DNA of 64,000 nt. It comes from Butyricicoccus sp. OM04-18BH. Its GTDB lineage: Bacteria; Bacillota; Clostridia; Oscillospirales; Butyricicoccaceae. Numbering within the stretch: the first letter of the stretch is position 1; every line of letters begins with the position of its first letter. The DNA is taken from positions 186,001-250,000 of the forward strand of contig NZ_QULN01000001.1 of the NCBI RefSeq assembly GCF_003481705.1, read 5' to 3'. The position numbers and the translations under genes were made by a program. The notes beneath the pieces are model-generated. The model was not told where the DNA came from. It saw nothing but the letters and a program-made list of their open reading frames with translations, and did not search any database. Below, piece after piece: positions 41,605-49,258 of the stretch.

Positions 41605-42658
41605 ACTCGGCAGTCTCTTTGACGGCATCGGCGTGTTCCCTCTCGCCGCGTCCCGCTGTGGCATTGTCCCCGTGTGGGCCAGCGAGATCGCCAGAGCGCC
41701 GGTATCCATCACCAAGCGGCATTTCCCTGAAATGCTGCATCTGGGCGATATTACGCAGATAGACGGCGGCAAAATACCGCCCGTGGATGTGGTCACGTTC
41801 GGCTCGCCGTGCCAAAATCTGTCGCAGATCGGCAACCGTACCGGTCTGGCAGGCAGTAAATCCGGCCTGTTCTATCAGGCCATGCGTATTATTGAGGAAA
41901 TGAGGAATGCAACAGATAACCGGTATCCAGCTTTCGCTGTCTGGGAGAACGTCGCGGGAGCTTTTGTGTCAAATGACCGGCTGGATTTTGCAGCCGTGCT
42001 CCACGCATTCACAGGTACCGAGATTCCAATGCCTGATAGTGGTATCTGGGCGCACGCCGGAATGGTGCGAGGGGGACGGGCTGATACCGCTTGGCGGCTC
42101 ATGGACGCCCAGTATTGGGGAGAACCCGCTCTTTCGCAGCGTAGGCGGCGGGTGTTCGTCGTGGCGGATTTTGCAGGAGAACGTGCCGCAGAAGTATTAT
42201 TTAAGCCCCGCAGTATGCTCCCGTATCCTGCGCCTTGCGGCGAAAGCAGGCTGCCCGCCGCCCGCGGAGATCGAATACCTGCTGCTCAAGCAGGGCGGCA
42301 GGTACCCGTCGTGCGTCCCTTCCAGCTCCGGCGGATGCGGTCAATGGCAAAGCAGGGCGATCAAAAAGGTTTCCGCACGTGTTTCGGCAGAAACGGCGAA
42401 CCCTTCCCAACTTTGCTTGCCAGTGTAGGTCAGCCCTTCGCATTCTGGTATGAGGGAAAAGAGCAGGACGGTTTTATCCGTGACCTTACGCCCTTGGAAT
42501 GTGAACGGCTCATGGGCCTGCCCGAGGGCTGGACGGCATACGGCTGCAAGGATGAACCCATCAGCAACCATGCCCGCTGCTTTGCGCTCGGCAACGCGAT
42601 CGCCCTGCCCTGCGCGGAGTATATCATGGCGGGTATCGCAGAAGTAATGACAGAATAA
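41591..42658 (+). CDS. DNA (cytosine-5) methyltransferase
   Basis: A 355-residue C5-methyltransferase. The GTG at 41591 is chosen because motif I (LGSLFDGIG, residues 6-14) follows within a few residues; the ORF upstream of it is a different, basic reading of the zinc-ribbon gene. Motif IV is SPCQNLS with catalytic Cys74, motif VI is WENV near residue 119, motif VIII is QRRRRVFVVADF, and motif X is LGNAIALPCAEYI. The target-recognition region lies about 190-280. No restriction endonuclease is nearby, so it is a solitary enzyme, most likely protecting the transferred DNA from restriction. Confidence 0.9.
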   Translation: MSALKLGSLFDGIGVFPLAASRCGIVPVWASEIARAPVSITKRHFPEMLHLGDITQIDGGKIPPVDVVTFGSPCQNLSQIGNRTGLAGSKSGLFYQAMRIIEEMRNATDNRYPAFAVWENVAGAFVSNDRLDFAAVLHAFTGTEIPMPDSGIWAHAGMVRGGRADTAWRLMDAQYWGEPALSQRRRRVFVVADFAGERAAEVLFKPRSMLPYPAPCGESRLPAARGDRIPAAQAGRQVPVVRPFQLRRMRSMAKQGDQKGFRTCFGRNGEPFPTLLASVGQPFAFWYEGKEQDGFIRDLTPLECERLMGLPEGWTAYGCKDEPISNHARCFALGNAIALPCAEYIMAGIAEVMTE

Positions 42659-42686
42659 ACCATAACAGCAGTTTGGAGGTAACATT

Positions 42687-43010
42687 ATGAATTTACTGTT
42701 TGTAGTCCCGGACAAGGAAAAAGACCTTGGCAATCTGGAATTTGGCGGGCCGGAACAGGCCAGCCGTGAAGATAAAAAGCGTGTCGGGCGGCAGGAAGTT
42801 GTTGTCCAGCGGCGGTACAAGCTGTTTTCGGATGTACAGCGTGCGGACGATATCGAAGTCGTGATCCCGGCGCAGGCGGGCGAAAAACATTTTGACTATA
42901 TGGAGCCGGTGCAGCTTGTCAACCCGTGGGTGACGGCGGAAGGTTACGCGATCAACGGGAATGGTTATATAGATTTTATTATCCACGCGGATGATATCAT
43001 CAAGGCGTAA
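42687..43010 (+). CDS. YdcP/DUF961 family protein (Tn916 Orf23-like)
   Basis: A 107-residue protein with TGGAGGTAAC before the ATG. It matches DUF961 (LLFVVPDKEKDLGNLEFGG, YKLFSDVQRADDIEVVIPAQ, GEKHFDYMEPVQLVNPWVTA). In Tn916 and ICEBs1 these proteins are encoded at the start of the transfer operon; YdcP-type proteins are associated with relaxosome or helicase-processivity functions. The next gene is a second member of the same family. Confidence 0.92.
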   Translation: MNLLFVVPDKEKDLGNLEFGGPEQASREDKKRVGRQEVVVQRRYKLFSDVQRADDIEVVIPAQAGEKHFDYMEPVQLVNPWVTAEGYAINGNGYIDFIIHADDIIKA

Positions 43011-43033
43011 GGAAGAAAGGACGGGTATTGTTT

Positions 43034-43441
43034 ATGGCAAGATTCGGAAATGGATTTACAGGGAGACATGTCCCTACGCTGGGTGAGCTGCGCTTTTCTT
43101 CCATGCGCCGTGAGGTCTATGTGCAGAATGAGGACGGTACGCGGTCGGATGTGGTAAAAGAACGTACCTACGATCTGAAAAGCAAAACGCAGGGCCGCAT
43201 GATCCAGGTGAGTATCCCGGCCAGCGTCCCGGTCCGGGACTATCCGTATAATGCGGTGGTAGACCTCGTGGGCGCGAAATTCGGCGCTGTGGCGCACGCG
43301 ACGTTCGGCGACAACGCAGATGTAGACTGGTATATCAAGGCGGAGGATATCGTATTGGTCAAGCCCGAACCGGCTTCTGCGCCGAACAGCGGGCAGCCCG
43401 CCCAGCCGCGCAAGGACAACCCGCCGGAGAAGAAAGCGTAA
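43034..43441 (+). CDS. YdcP/DUF961 family protein (Tn916 Orf22-like)
   Basis: A 135-residue DUF961 protein from the ATG at 43034; a TTG six bases upstream is closer to GAAAGGA and possible. Signatures include GELRFSSMRREVYVQ, VVDLVGAKFGAVAHATFGDN and DVDWYIKAEDIVLV. The last 20 residues are Pro/Lys-rich and disordered. It pairs with the preceding gene as in Tn916 (orf23-orf22) and leads into the TcpA gene five bases later. Confidence 0.9.
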   Translation: MARFGNGFTGRHVPTLGELRFSSMRREVYVQNEDGTRSDVVKERTYDLKSKTQGRMIQVSIPASVPVRDYPYNAVVDLVGAKFGAVAHATFGDNADVDWYIKAEDIVLVKPEPASAPNSGQPAQPRKDNPPEKKA

Positions 43442-43446
43442 GTGAT

Positions 43447-44847
43447 ATGAAGCTTTTCCGGTATCGCGGCAAGCGTATCCGTCCGGCAGATAGGGATTTG
43501 GTGTTCCGGTCTGCCTGTTGTGTGGTGCTTCCGGTGTTCCTTGCGGCTTTCGCTTTACTCAACTTGAAAACCATCCTGCAAACAGACTGGCGCAGGCTGT
43601 TCATGCTGGGCGTCGGCGGCTTTGGTTGGCATATGCCGTATCTGCTGCTCAGTAGTATTGTGTCGGCGGCGGTTGCTGGGACAGTGCTTGTCCTGCTGTA
43701 CCGTCTATTCCCGGATGTCGTGCGGCAGCTCATGCACCGTCAAAAGCTGGCGCGCATGGTGCTCGAAAATCAGTGGTACGAGCAGGCCGAACGGACAAAG
43801 CAGGACGGCTTTTTCAAGGATTTACCCAGTCCGGATACAAAAACGAAGATAGCCCGTTTTCCACGGATGTATTACCGCATGGAAAACGGGCTTTTGCATT
43901 TTCAAGTGGAAATCACGATGGGGAAATATCAGGAACCGCTGCTTCATCTGGAAACCAAGCTGGAAAGCGGCCTGTACTGCGAGCTGGTCAGCCGCGAGCT
44001 GCGGGACGGGTATGTGGAATATACCCTGCTTTATGACATGGTGGCAAACCGTATCCCGATTGCCGAAGCGAAAGCCGAGGGCGGGCGTCTACGGCTGATG
44101 AAGAACGTCTGGTGGGAGTATGACACGCTCCCGCACATGCTGATCGCAGGCGGTACGGGCGGCGGCAAGACGTATTTCATCCTGACGATCATCCAGGCGC
44201 TTTTACAGACCGATGCTGTGCTGCATATTTTAGACCCGAAAAATGCTGATCTGGCAGACCTGTCTACTGTGATGCCGGAGGTGTATTACCGCAAGGAGGA
44301 TATTGCTGCCGGTGTCAGCCGGTTTTGCGACAGGATGATGCAGCGAAGCGAAAGCATGAAATCCATGCAGGGCTATAAGACCGGCGAGAACTACGCCTAT
44401 CTCAGCTTGGAACCGCACTTTTTGATATTCGACGAATACGTCGCGTTCATGGAAATGCTGAACACGCGCGAACGTGAGGACGTATTAAACAAGCTCAAGC
44501 AGATTGTCATGCTGGGACGGCAGGTGGGATTCTTCCTGATCCTCGCCTGCCAGCGCCCGGATGCAAAGTATCTCGGTGACGGTATCCGTGACCAGTTTAA
44601 CTTCCGTGTCGCGCTGGGGCGTATGTCCGAGCTGGGATACAGCATGATGTTCGGTGAAGTGAAGAAAGAGTTTTTCTTCAAGAACGTCAAGGGGTGCGGC
44701 TATGCAGATACCGGTAAGGGTGTCATTACCGAGTTTTATACGCCGGTCGTACCCAAAGGGTATGACTTCCTAAGGGAGATCGGCACACTGGCGGCTGGAC
44801 TAAAGCAAGTGTGTTCAGATAGGGATATAATGGAGGATTTGCAGTGA
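43447..44847 (+). CDS. tcpA: FtsK/SpoIIIE-domain coupling protein TcpA (Tn916 Orf21-like)
   Basis: A 466-residue membrane-bound ATPase. Two N-terminal membrane helices (VFRSACCVVLPVFLAAFALL, LLLSSIVSAAVAGTVLVLLY) precede the translocase domain. Walker A AGGTGGGKTYFI lies near residue 235 and Walker B FLIFDEYVAF near residue 320. It is the coupling protein that feeds the relaxase-bound strand to the channel. It replaces the VirD4-type protein used by the first element. Confidence 0.93.
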   Translation: MKLFRYRGKRIRPADRDLVFRSACCVVLPVFLAAFALLNLKTILQTDWRRLFMLGVGGFGWHMPYLLLSSIVSAAVAGTVLVLLYRLFPDVVRQLMHRQKLARMVLENQWYEQAERTKQDGFFKDLPSPDTKTKIARFPRMYYRMENGLLHFQVEITMGKYQEPLLHLETKLESGLYCELVSRELRDGYVEYTLLYDMVANRIPIAEAKAEGGRLRLMKNVWWEYDTLPHMLIAGGTGGGKTYFILTIIQALLQTDAVLHILDPKNADLADLSTVMPEVYYRKEDIAAGVSRFCDRMMQRSESMKSMQGYKTGENYAYLSLEPHFLIFDEYVAFMEMLNTREREDVLNKLKQIVMLGRQVGFFLILACQRPDAKYLGDGIRDQFNFRVALGRMSELGYSMMFGEVKKEFFFKNVKGCGYADTGKGVITEFYTPVVPKGYDFLREIGTLAAGLKQVCSDRDIMEDLQ

Positions 44848-45266
44848 ATGACAAAGTAGAACGCTTCGTTACAACAAAGGATAGGGACGAAAATATTACG
44901 GGAATGGTGCTGTTTCCATACAATGAGGACAAGATAGCAACATGGTTTCATGTAAACGAGCTGGATGAATTGCAGTTCGTAGGAGGTTCGGCATCTGATC
45001 TCACCGTACCGGAATTTAATCAGGTCATGCGGGAAGCAGACGGACGGATGCAGAAGGTCGAAAGCAGTATTGACGCTGCTGTGCGTTTCCTTGAAGCGAA
45101 GATGCGGGATAATCCGGAGCAGAAAAAAGTTTCCGAAATGGTCTGGCTGGGGTTTGAGGATGCGGCAGTGTGGGAGTTCTGTATGCAGGACAGTTACCGT
45201 CCAGCGGATGAGCATGTCGAACTTTCCTTTTCCGGCATACTCCTGCAAGTGACATACCATGTATAG
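44844..45266 (+). CDS. hypothetical protein between tcpA and oriT
   Basis: A 140-residue acidic protein starting at GTG (overlap of four bases with tcpA) after TGGAGGATTTGCA. It has no signal peptide or membrane helix. Segments such as TTKDRDENITGMVLFPYNED and LTVPEFNQVMREADGRMQKV suggest a small alpha/beta fold. It lies where some Tn916-family members carry an extra accessory gene. I do not recognise it. Confidence 0.65.
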   Translation: MNDKVERFVTTKDRDENITGMVLFPYNEDKIATWFHVNELDELQFVGGSASDLTVPEFNQVMREADGRMQKVESSIDAAVRFLEAKMRDNPEQKKVSEMVWLGFEDAAVWEFCMQDSYRPADEHVELSFSGILLQVTYHV

Positions 45267-45339
45267 CATTTCTGTCTGCACGCCCCGCCCTGCCGCGCGC
45301 GGTGTGCAGCGCGAAAGCCGCCAGCGCGGCAAGGGCGGA

Positions 45340-45400
45340 TGGCGGGCGCGGCGAAGCCGCGCCCGCGTGCCTGAACCCCCTGTATCTAACAGGGGGGTAC
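45340..45400 (+). other. oriT: origin of transfer (oriT) of the Tn916-like element
   Basis: The 256-bp gap between the tcpA-adjacent gene and mobT holds a 10-bp GC-rich hairpin CGGGCGCGGC-gaa-GCCGCGCCCG (45343-45365), then CCCCCTGT-atcta-ACAGGGGG (45376-45396). The second stem, with its CTAACAGGGGG end, matches the nick region of Tn916/ICEBs1 oriTs as I know them, and the position just before the relaxase gene is the same. The MobT relaxase is expected to nick in the loop or its 3' flank. Confidence 0.8.
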
Positions 45401-45522
45401 AAATCGCCAATGGCCAGCCGCTTTACAAAGTAGAAACCCTGATGCCGTCTGGATTTTGGGCTTTTAAGGGTTATGTCAAAAACGGGCGTCAATGTCACAT
45501 GACGCAGAAAGGAGACCATCTC

Positions 45523-46713
45523 ATGGAAAACAACGAATGGATTTGGCATTTCCGTGAAGAACGGGAACGCAACGGTATTTCGCGCAAGGCGGTTGCCGCT
45601 GTTGCAGGTATTTCGCGTGAATACCTGTGCCGTCTGGAAACCGGAAAGCTGCCGGTGACAGACAAGACAAGGAAAAGGCTCGCCGCGGCGCTCAAGACCC
45701 TGTACCCAGACCCGCTTAACCTGATGATCGACTATGTGCGGGTGCGCTTCCCTACGATGGACGCAAGGCATATTATTGAAGATGTGCTGCGGCTCAAAAT
45801 GAACTATATGGCGCAGGAAGATCACGGGCTTTATTCCTATTCCAGTATGTATGTGCTGGGCGATATTGCGGTCATGACTTCACCGATGGAGGAAAAAGGT
45901 GTGCTGCTTGAGCTTAAAGGCAAGGGCTGCCGCCAATTTGAAGCCTATCTGGATGGACAGAAAAGAAGCTGGATTGAATTGTTCCGGATGTTTCTCGATG
46001 AAAAAGCGGTTTTCAAGCGGATAGACCTTGCAATCAATGATCGGGCGGGGATTTTGGATATCCCCTATCTGTGTGATAAATGCGACCGCGGGGAATGTAT
46101 CTCGGTATTCCGCAGTTTCAAGGCGTACCGCACGGGCGGGCTTGCACATCTGCGGGAGGAAAACAAGGAAAGCATGGGTGCGACGCTGTATATCGGCTCG
46201 ATGCAGTCTGACTTGTATTTCTGCATTTACGAAAAGGCATATGAACAGCTTGTGAAAAAAGGAATCCCCGTTGAAGATGCGGAAGTCAAAAACCGGTTTG
46301 AAATCCGGCTCAAAAACGACCGTGCTTTCTATGCGGTTTATGATCTGGTGTCTAACGAAAGCCCCGAAGATACTGCATTCGGCATCATCAACCGGTATGT
46401 CCGGTTCGTGGATAGGGATAGCCGTAAGCCGCCCGAAGATTGGCCGCTGAATCATATGTGGTCGGTGTTTATTGGGGAACATCGTGACCGGCTCAAACTG
46501 ACGACTGACCCTGAGCCGTACAGCCTTGAAAAAACGCTGAACTGGCTGTCCCATCAGGTCGCGCCGTCGTGGAAGATGCTGCTGGAGTTAGACCGCAAAT
46601 GCGGGACAAATATCATGGAAGAAATGCTTGCGGCAACCGAGCTGGCAGATAAGCACCGCAAGATCATTGAACAGCAGCTTCAGGAAATCGGGGATGTTGT
46701 AATTACAGAATAA
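45523..46713 (+). CDS. mobT: MobT family relaxase (Tn916 Orf20-like, Rep_trans)
   Basis: A 396-residue relaxase. The ATG at 45523 has GAAAGGAGACCATC upstream; the reading frame upstream of it translates oriT and is not coding. Residues about 5-60 form an XRE-type HTH (AVAAVAGISREYLCRLETGK). The Rep_trans/MobT domain follows (LNLMIDYVRVRFPTMDARHI, FKRIDLAINDRAGI, NRFEIRLKNDRAFYAVYDLV). MobT nicks oriT and also starts rolling-circle replication of the excised element. Its different fold from the MOBP relaxase upstream confirms two independent transfer systems. Confidence 0.93.
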   Translation: MENNEWIWHFREERERNGISRKAVAAVAGISREYLCRLETGKLPVTDKTRKRLAAALKTLYPDPLNLMIDYVRVRFPTMDARHIIEDVLRLKMNYMAQEDHGLYSYSSMYVLGDIAVMTSPMEEKGVLLELKGKGCRQFEAYLDGQKRSWIELFRMFLDEKAVFKRIDLAINDRAGILDIPYLCDKCDRGECISVFRSFKAYRTGGLAHLREENKESMGATLYIGSMQSDLYFCIYEKAYEQLVKKGIPVEDAEVKNRFEIRLKNDRAFYAVYDLVSNESPEDTAFGIINRYVRFVDRDSRKPPEDWPLNHMWSVFIGEHRDRLKLTTDPEPYSLEKTLNWLSHQVAPSWKMLLELDRKCGTNIMEEMLAATELADKHRKIIEQQLQEIGDVVITE

Positions 46714-46761
46714 AATGCAAGCAAAAGTTTAATTACAAGCGGAATGGAGGAATATTAGCCT

Positions 46762-46983
46762 ATGAATTTCGGCGTCAACCTTTACAACTGGTTTCTTACG
46801 AACGCCCAGTCTCTTGTGCTTATGGCGATCGTGGTGATTGGTATTTATCTCGGCTTTAAGCGCGAGTTTTCCAAGCTCATTGGTTTTCTGGTCGTGTCGC
46901 TGATCGCGGTCGGCCTTGTATTCAATGCGGCAGGCGTGAAAGACGTTCTGCTCACGCTGTTCAATCAGATCATCGGCGCATAA
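46762..46983 (+). CDS. TcpD-like small membrane protein
   Basis: A 73-residue protein with ATGGAGGAATATTAGCCT before the ATG and two hydrophobic helices (SLVLMAIVVIGIYLGF, LIGFLVVSLIAVGLVFNA). It matches the TcpD-type small membrane proteins of Gram-positive conjugation modules, required for channel assembly. It follows mobT as expected in this family. Confidence 0.8.
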   Translation: MNFGVNLYNWFLTNAQSLVLMAIVVIGIYLGFKREFSKLIGFLVVSLIAVGLVFNAAGVKDVLLTLFNQIIGA

Positions 46984-46993
46984 GGAATGGGGT

Positions 46994-47200
46994 GTGGATG
47001 TGCGCTATCGTCAAAACCGTATCAAGATGCTGCGCAGGGCGCGTGGTATCACAGTAAAACGACTTGCGGTACTGGTAGGCGTATCACAGAGTATGCTTAC
47101 AAACTATGAAAATGGAAGCAGTATACCGAGAGATCAGGAAGTATGGGACAGGCTCGCAGTGTATTTCGGTGTGTCTGTCCCTTATCTCATGGGCTTTTGA
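46994..47200 (+). CDS. XRE-family HTH protein
   Basis: A 68-residue DNA-binding protein starting at GTG (46994; another GTG at 47000) after TAAGGAATGGG. The complete HTH reads RARGITVKRLAVLVGVSQSM then YENGSSIPRDQEVWDRLAVY. It is small enough to be only the HTH domain, so it may act as a local repressor of the transfer operon or of a neighbouring cargo gene. Confidence 0.85.
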   Translation: MDVRYRQNRIKMLRRARGITVKRLAVLVGVSQSMLTNYENGSSIPRDQEVWDRLAVYFGVSVPYLMGF

Positions 47201-47273
47201 GTTTGATGTAACGGCTGGTTTCAATGTGAGACCGGCCGTTTTTATGCCTGCATGGTGGAGGTGAGAATGGATT

Positions 47274-47765
47274 ATGGAAGAAATGCGGGTATATGTAGCG
47301 AACCTCGGCAAATACAACGAGGGCGAGCTTGTCGGCGACTGGTTTGAACCGCCCATAGACTATGACGAAATGGCGGAGCGCATCGGCCTGAACGAATTTT
47401 ACGAGGAATACGCCATCCACGACTACGAGCTGCCCTTTGAGATAGACGAGTACACGCCTATTGAGGAAGTCAACCGCCTGTGTGAAATGGTGGAGGATTT
47501 GCCGGAGTATATCCAGGATAATTTACGTGAACTGCAAGGCTATTTCAGCAGTATTGAGGATTTGTGCGACCATCAGGACGACATTATCTATTACCCCGGC
47601 TGCGAAGATATGGCGGATGTAGCGCGTCAAATGGTGGAGGAAGGTTATATCTCCGTACCAGACCACCTGATATACTACTTTGACTATGAAGCGTATGGGC
47701 GCGACTTATCTATGGAGGGTACGTTTGTTGAAACGCGGAATGGTGTGTTTGAGATCGCAGTTTAA
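47274..47765 (+). CDS. ardA: antirestriction protein ArdA
   Basis: A 163-residue very acidic protein with GGTGGAGGTGAG upstream. It begins MRVYVANLGKYNEGELVGDW after two residues and continues as ArdA (YEEYAIHDYELPFEIDEY, EVNRLCEMVEDLPEY, DMADVARQMVEEGYISV). ArdA mimics B-form DNA and blocks type I restriction enzymes in the recipient. It corresponds to Tn916 Orf18 and is in the standard place. Confidence 0.93.
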   Translation: MEEMRVYVANLGKYNEGELVGDWFEPPIDYDEMAERIGLNEFYEEYAIHDYELPFEIDEYTPIEEVNRLCEMVEDLPEYIQDNLRELQGYFSSIEDLCDHQDDIIYYPGCEDMADVARQMVEEGYISVPDHLIYYFDYEAYGRDLSMEGTFVETRNGVFEIAV

Positions 47766-47821
47766 CCGTTTTCTCTTTCGCCCGCCGCTGTGAGAATGGT
47801 GTGGGGGTGTGTCCGGCTGTG

Positions 47822-47903
47822 GGTAACTGCATGGCAGTTATCCATAACCGGGCGCAGGGGGCGAGGAAAGACGCAGGCGGCGTGGGCCTCGTTCCTCGCC
47901 CCC
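47822..47903 (+). other. pair of hairpins, possible single-strand origin
   Basis: The 175-bp gap after ardA contains GGTAACTGC-atg-GCAGTTATC (47822-47842, one G-T pair). It then holds a 12-bp perfect stem GGGGGCGAGGAA / TTCCTCGCCCCC (47857-47868, 47892-47903) with a 23-base loop. There is no T run for a terminator. Tn916-like elements need a single-strand origin for second-strand synthesis, and such origins are hairpin clusters; the assignment is inference. Confidence 0.4.
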
Positions 47904-47940
47904 TTACCCATATATTTTTGGAAAACAGGAGTTAGAACAA

Positions 47941-48846
47941 ATGAATCATACTAAAGATGCCCGCCGTATCGGCCTTGTCGATGTGGACGGGCACAACGGT
48001 TTCCCGAACCTTGCGTTGATGCGGATTTCTGCATGGCACAAGGCACTGGGTGATATGGTCGAGTGGTGGGACGGGATGCTGCCCTATGACCGCATCTATA
48101 TGAGCAAGGTGTTTACCTTTTCACCGGATAACGATACGGTCATGCAGTCGGATGAGATCATCAGGGGCGGTACCGGGTACAGGGATTACGGCAGCCTGCC
48201 GGAGGAAATAGAAGCCATGCCGCCGGACTACTCGATTTACCCGCGTTACCCGTATGCTGTCGGTTTCCTTACGCGCGGCTGTATCCGTTCCTGCCCGTGG
48301 TGTATCGTCCCGCGCAAAGAGGGCGGCATCCGCCCTGCCGCGACATGGCAGGAGATCAAGCGTCCGGACAGCCGGACGATCATTTTTTTGGACAATAATG
48401 TGCTGGCGCACGAGCACGGTTTGCAACAGATAGAGGAAATGGGCCATGCGGATGTGAAAGTGGATTTCAACCAAGGGTTAGACACCCGGCTTATTACACC
48501 GGAGATCGCCGCAATGCTCGCTAAGCTGCATTGGGTGAAGTATGTGCGGCTGTCCTGTGATACGTCTGATATGCTGCCTGTGATCGCGCAGGCCGTCGCC
48601 TATCTGCGGGAAGCCGGTATCGGTACACACCGCCTGTGGTCGTATATGCTGGTGCAGGATGTAGAGGAAGCGTATCACCGCGCGCTTGTCTTGAAAGCAT
48701 TAGGCATCCAGCCATTCGCACAGCCGTACCGGGACTATGACGGCGGGTGTGAGCCGACAGCAGAACAAAAGCGGTTTGCCCGCTGGGTAAACCGCAAAGA
48801 AATATTCTATACCTGCGGCTGGCATGAGTACCGCAGACGGAAATAG
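47941..48846 (+). CDS. radical SAM enzyme, unknown substrate
   Basis: A 301-residue protein with GAAAACAGGAG before the ATG. The N-terminal 60 residues (RIGLVDVDGHNGFPNLALMR, WHKALGDMVEWW) resemble a cobalamin-binding-type Rossmann segment. The radical SAM cluster motif is GCIRSCPWC (Cys114, Cys118, Cys121), followed by FLDNNVLAH, typical of the B12-binding subgroup. The C-terminal YTCGWHEYRRRK could bind nucleic acid. It interrupts the usual ardA-tcpE order, so it was added to the operon. Methylation or modification of a base or protein is possible; the substrate is not visible. Confidence 0.82.
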   Translation: MNHTKDARRIGLVDVDGHNGFPNLALMRISAWHKALGDMVEWWDGMLPYDRIYMSKVFTFSPDNDTVMQSDEIIRGGTGYRDYGSLPEEIEAMPPDYSIYPRYPYAVGFLTRGCIRSCPWCIVPRKEGGIRPAATWQEIKRPDSRTIIFLDNNVLAHEHGLQQIEEMGHADVKVDFNQGLDTRLITPEIAAMLAKLHWVKYVRLSCDTSDMLPVIAQAVAYLREAGIGTHRLWSYMLVQDVEEAYHRALVLKALGIQPFAQPYRDYDGGCEPTAEQKRFARWVNRKEIFYTCGWHEYRRRK

Positions 48847-48862
48847 AAAGAGGTGCAATGAT

Positions 48863-49258
48863 GTGAAGAAAATACGAAGTTACAGCAGTATCTGGTCTGT
48901 TGAGAAAGTCATATACGCGATCAATGATATGCGCCTGCCGTTCCCCATCACCTTTTCGCAAATGGCTTGGTTTGTCGCCTGCGAGTTTGCGGTGCTGGCG
49001 CTGGGCGGACTGCCGCCGCTCTCCATGATAGACGGTGCGCTGCTCAAGTATTTCGGTATCCCCGTCGGCGTCACATGGTTTATGAGCCAAAAAACGTGGG
49101 ACGGCAAGAAGCCGTTCAGCTTTGTCAAGTCGTATACGGCCTACCTGCTGCGCCCTAAACAGACCTTTGCAGGCAAGGCAGTAAAATTCCGCAAGGAGAA
49201 AACAGGACAGCCCATTACGGCGGTTAGGAGCGTGATAATAGATGCAGTATCCGATTAA
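48863..49258 (+). CDS. tcpE: TcpE family conjugal transfer protein (Tn916 Orf17-like)
   Basis: A 131-residue membrane protein. The GTG at 48863 follows AAAGAGGTGCAATGAT; the ORF upstream of it is the radical SAM end in another frame. Two hydrophobic helices (MAWFVACEFAVLALGGL, GIPVGVTWFM) are followed by KPFSFVKSYTAYLLRPKQTF, the TcpE signature. It overlaps the next gene by 17 bases. TcpE-type proteins scaffold the VirB4-like ATPase. Confidence 0.88.
   Translation: MKKIRSYSSIWSVEKVIYAINDMRLPFPITFSQMAWFVACEFAVLALGGLPPLSMIDGALLKYFGIPVGVTWFMSQKTWDGKKPFSFVKSYTAYLLRPKQTFAGKAVKFRKEKTGQPITAVRSVIIDAVSD

Noticed and set aside
45259-45522. N-terminal extension of the MobT relaxase to residue 484
   Set aside because: The extension translates the oriT hairpins into an Arg/Pro-rich peptide. 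A strong ribosome binding site and the XRE-type start lie at 45523.
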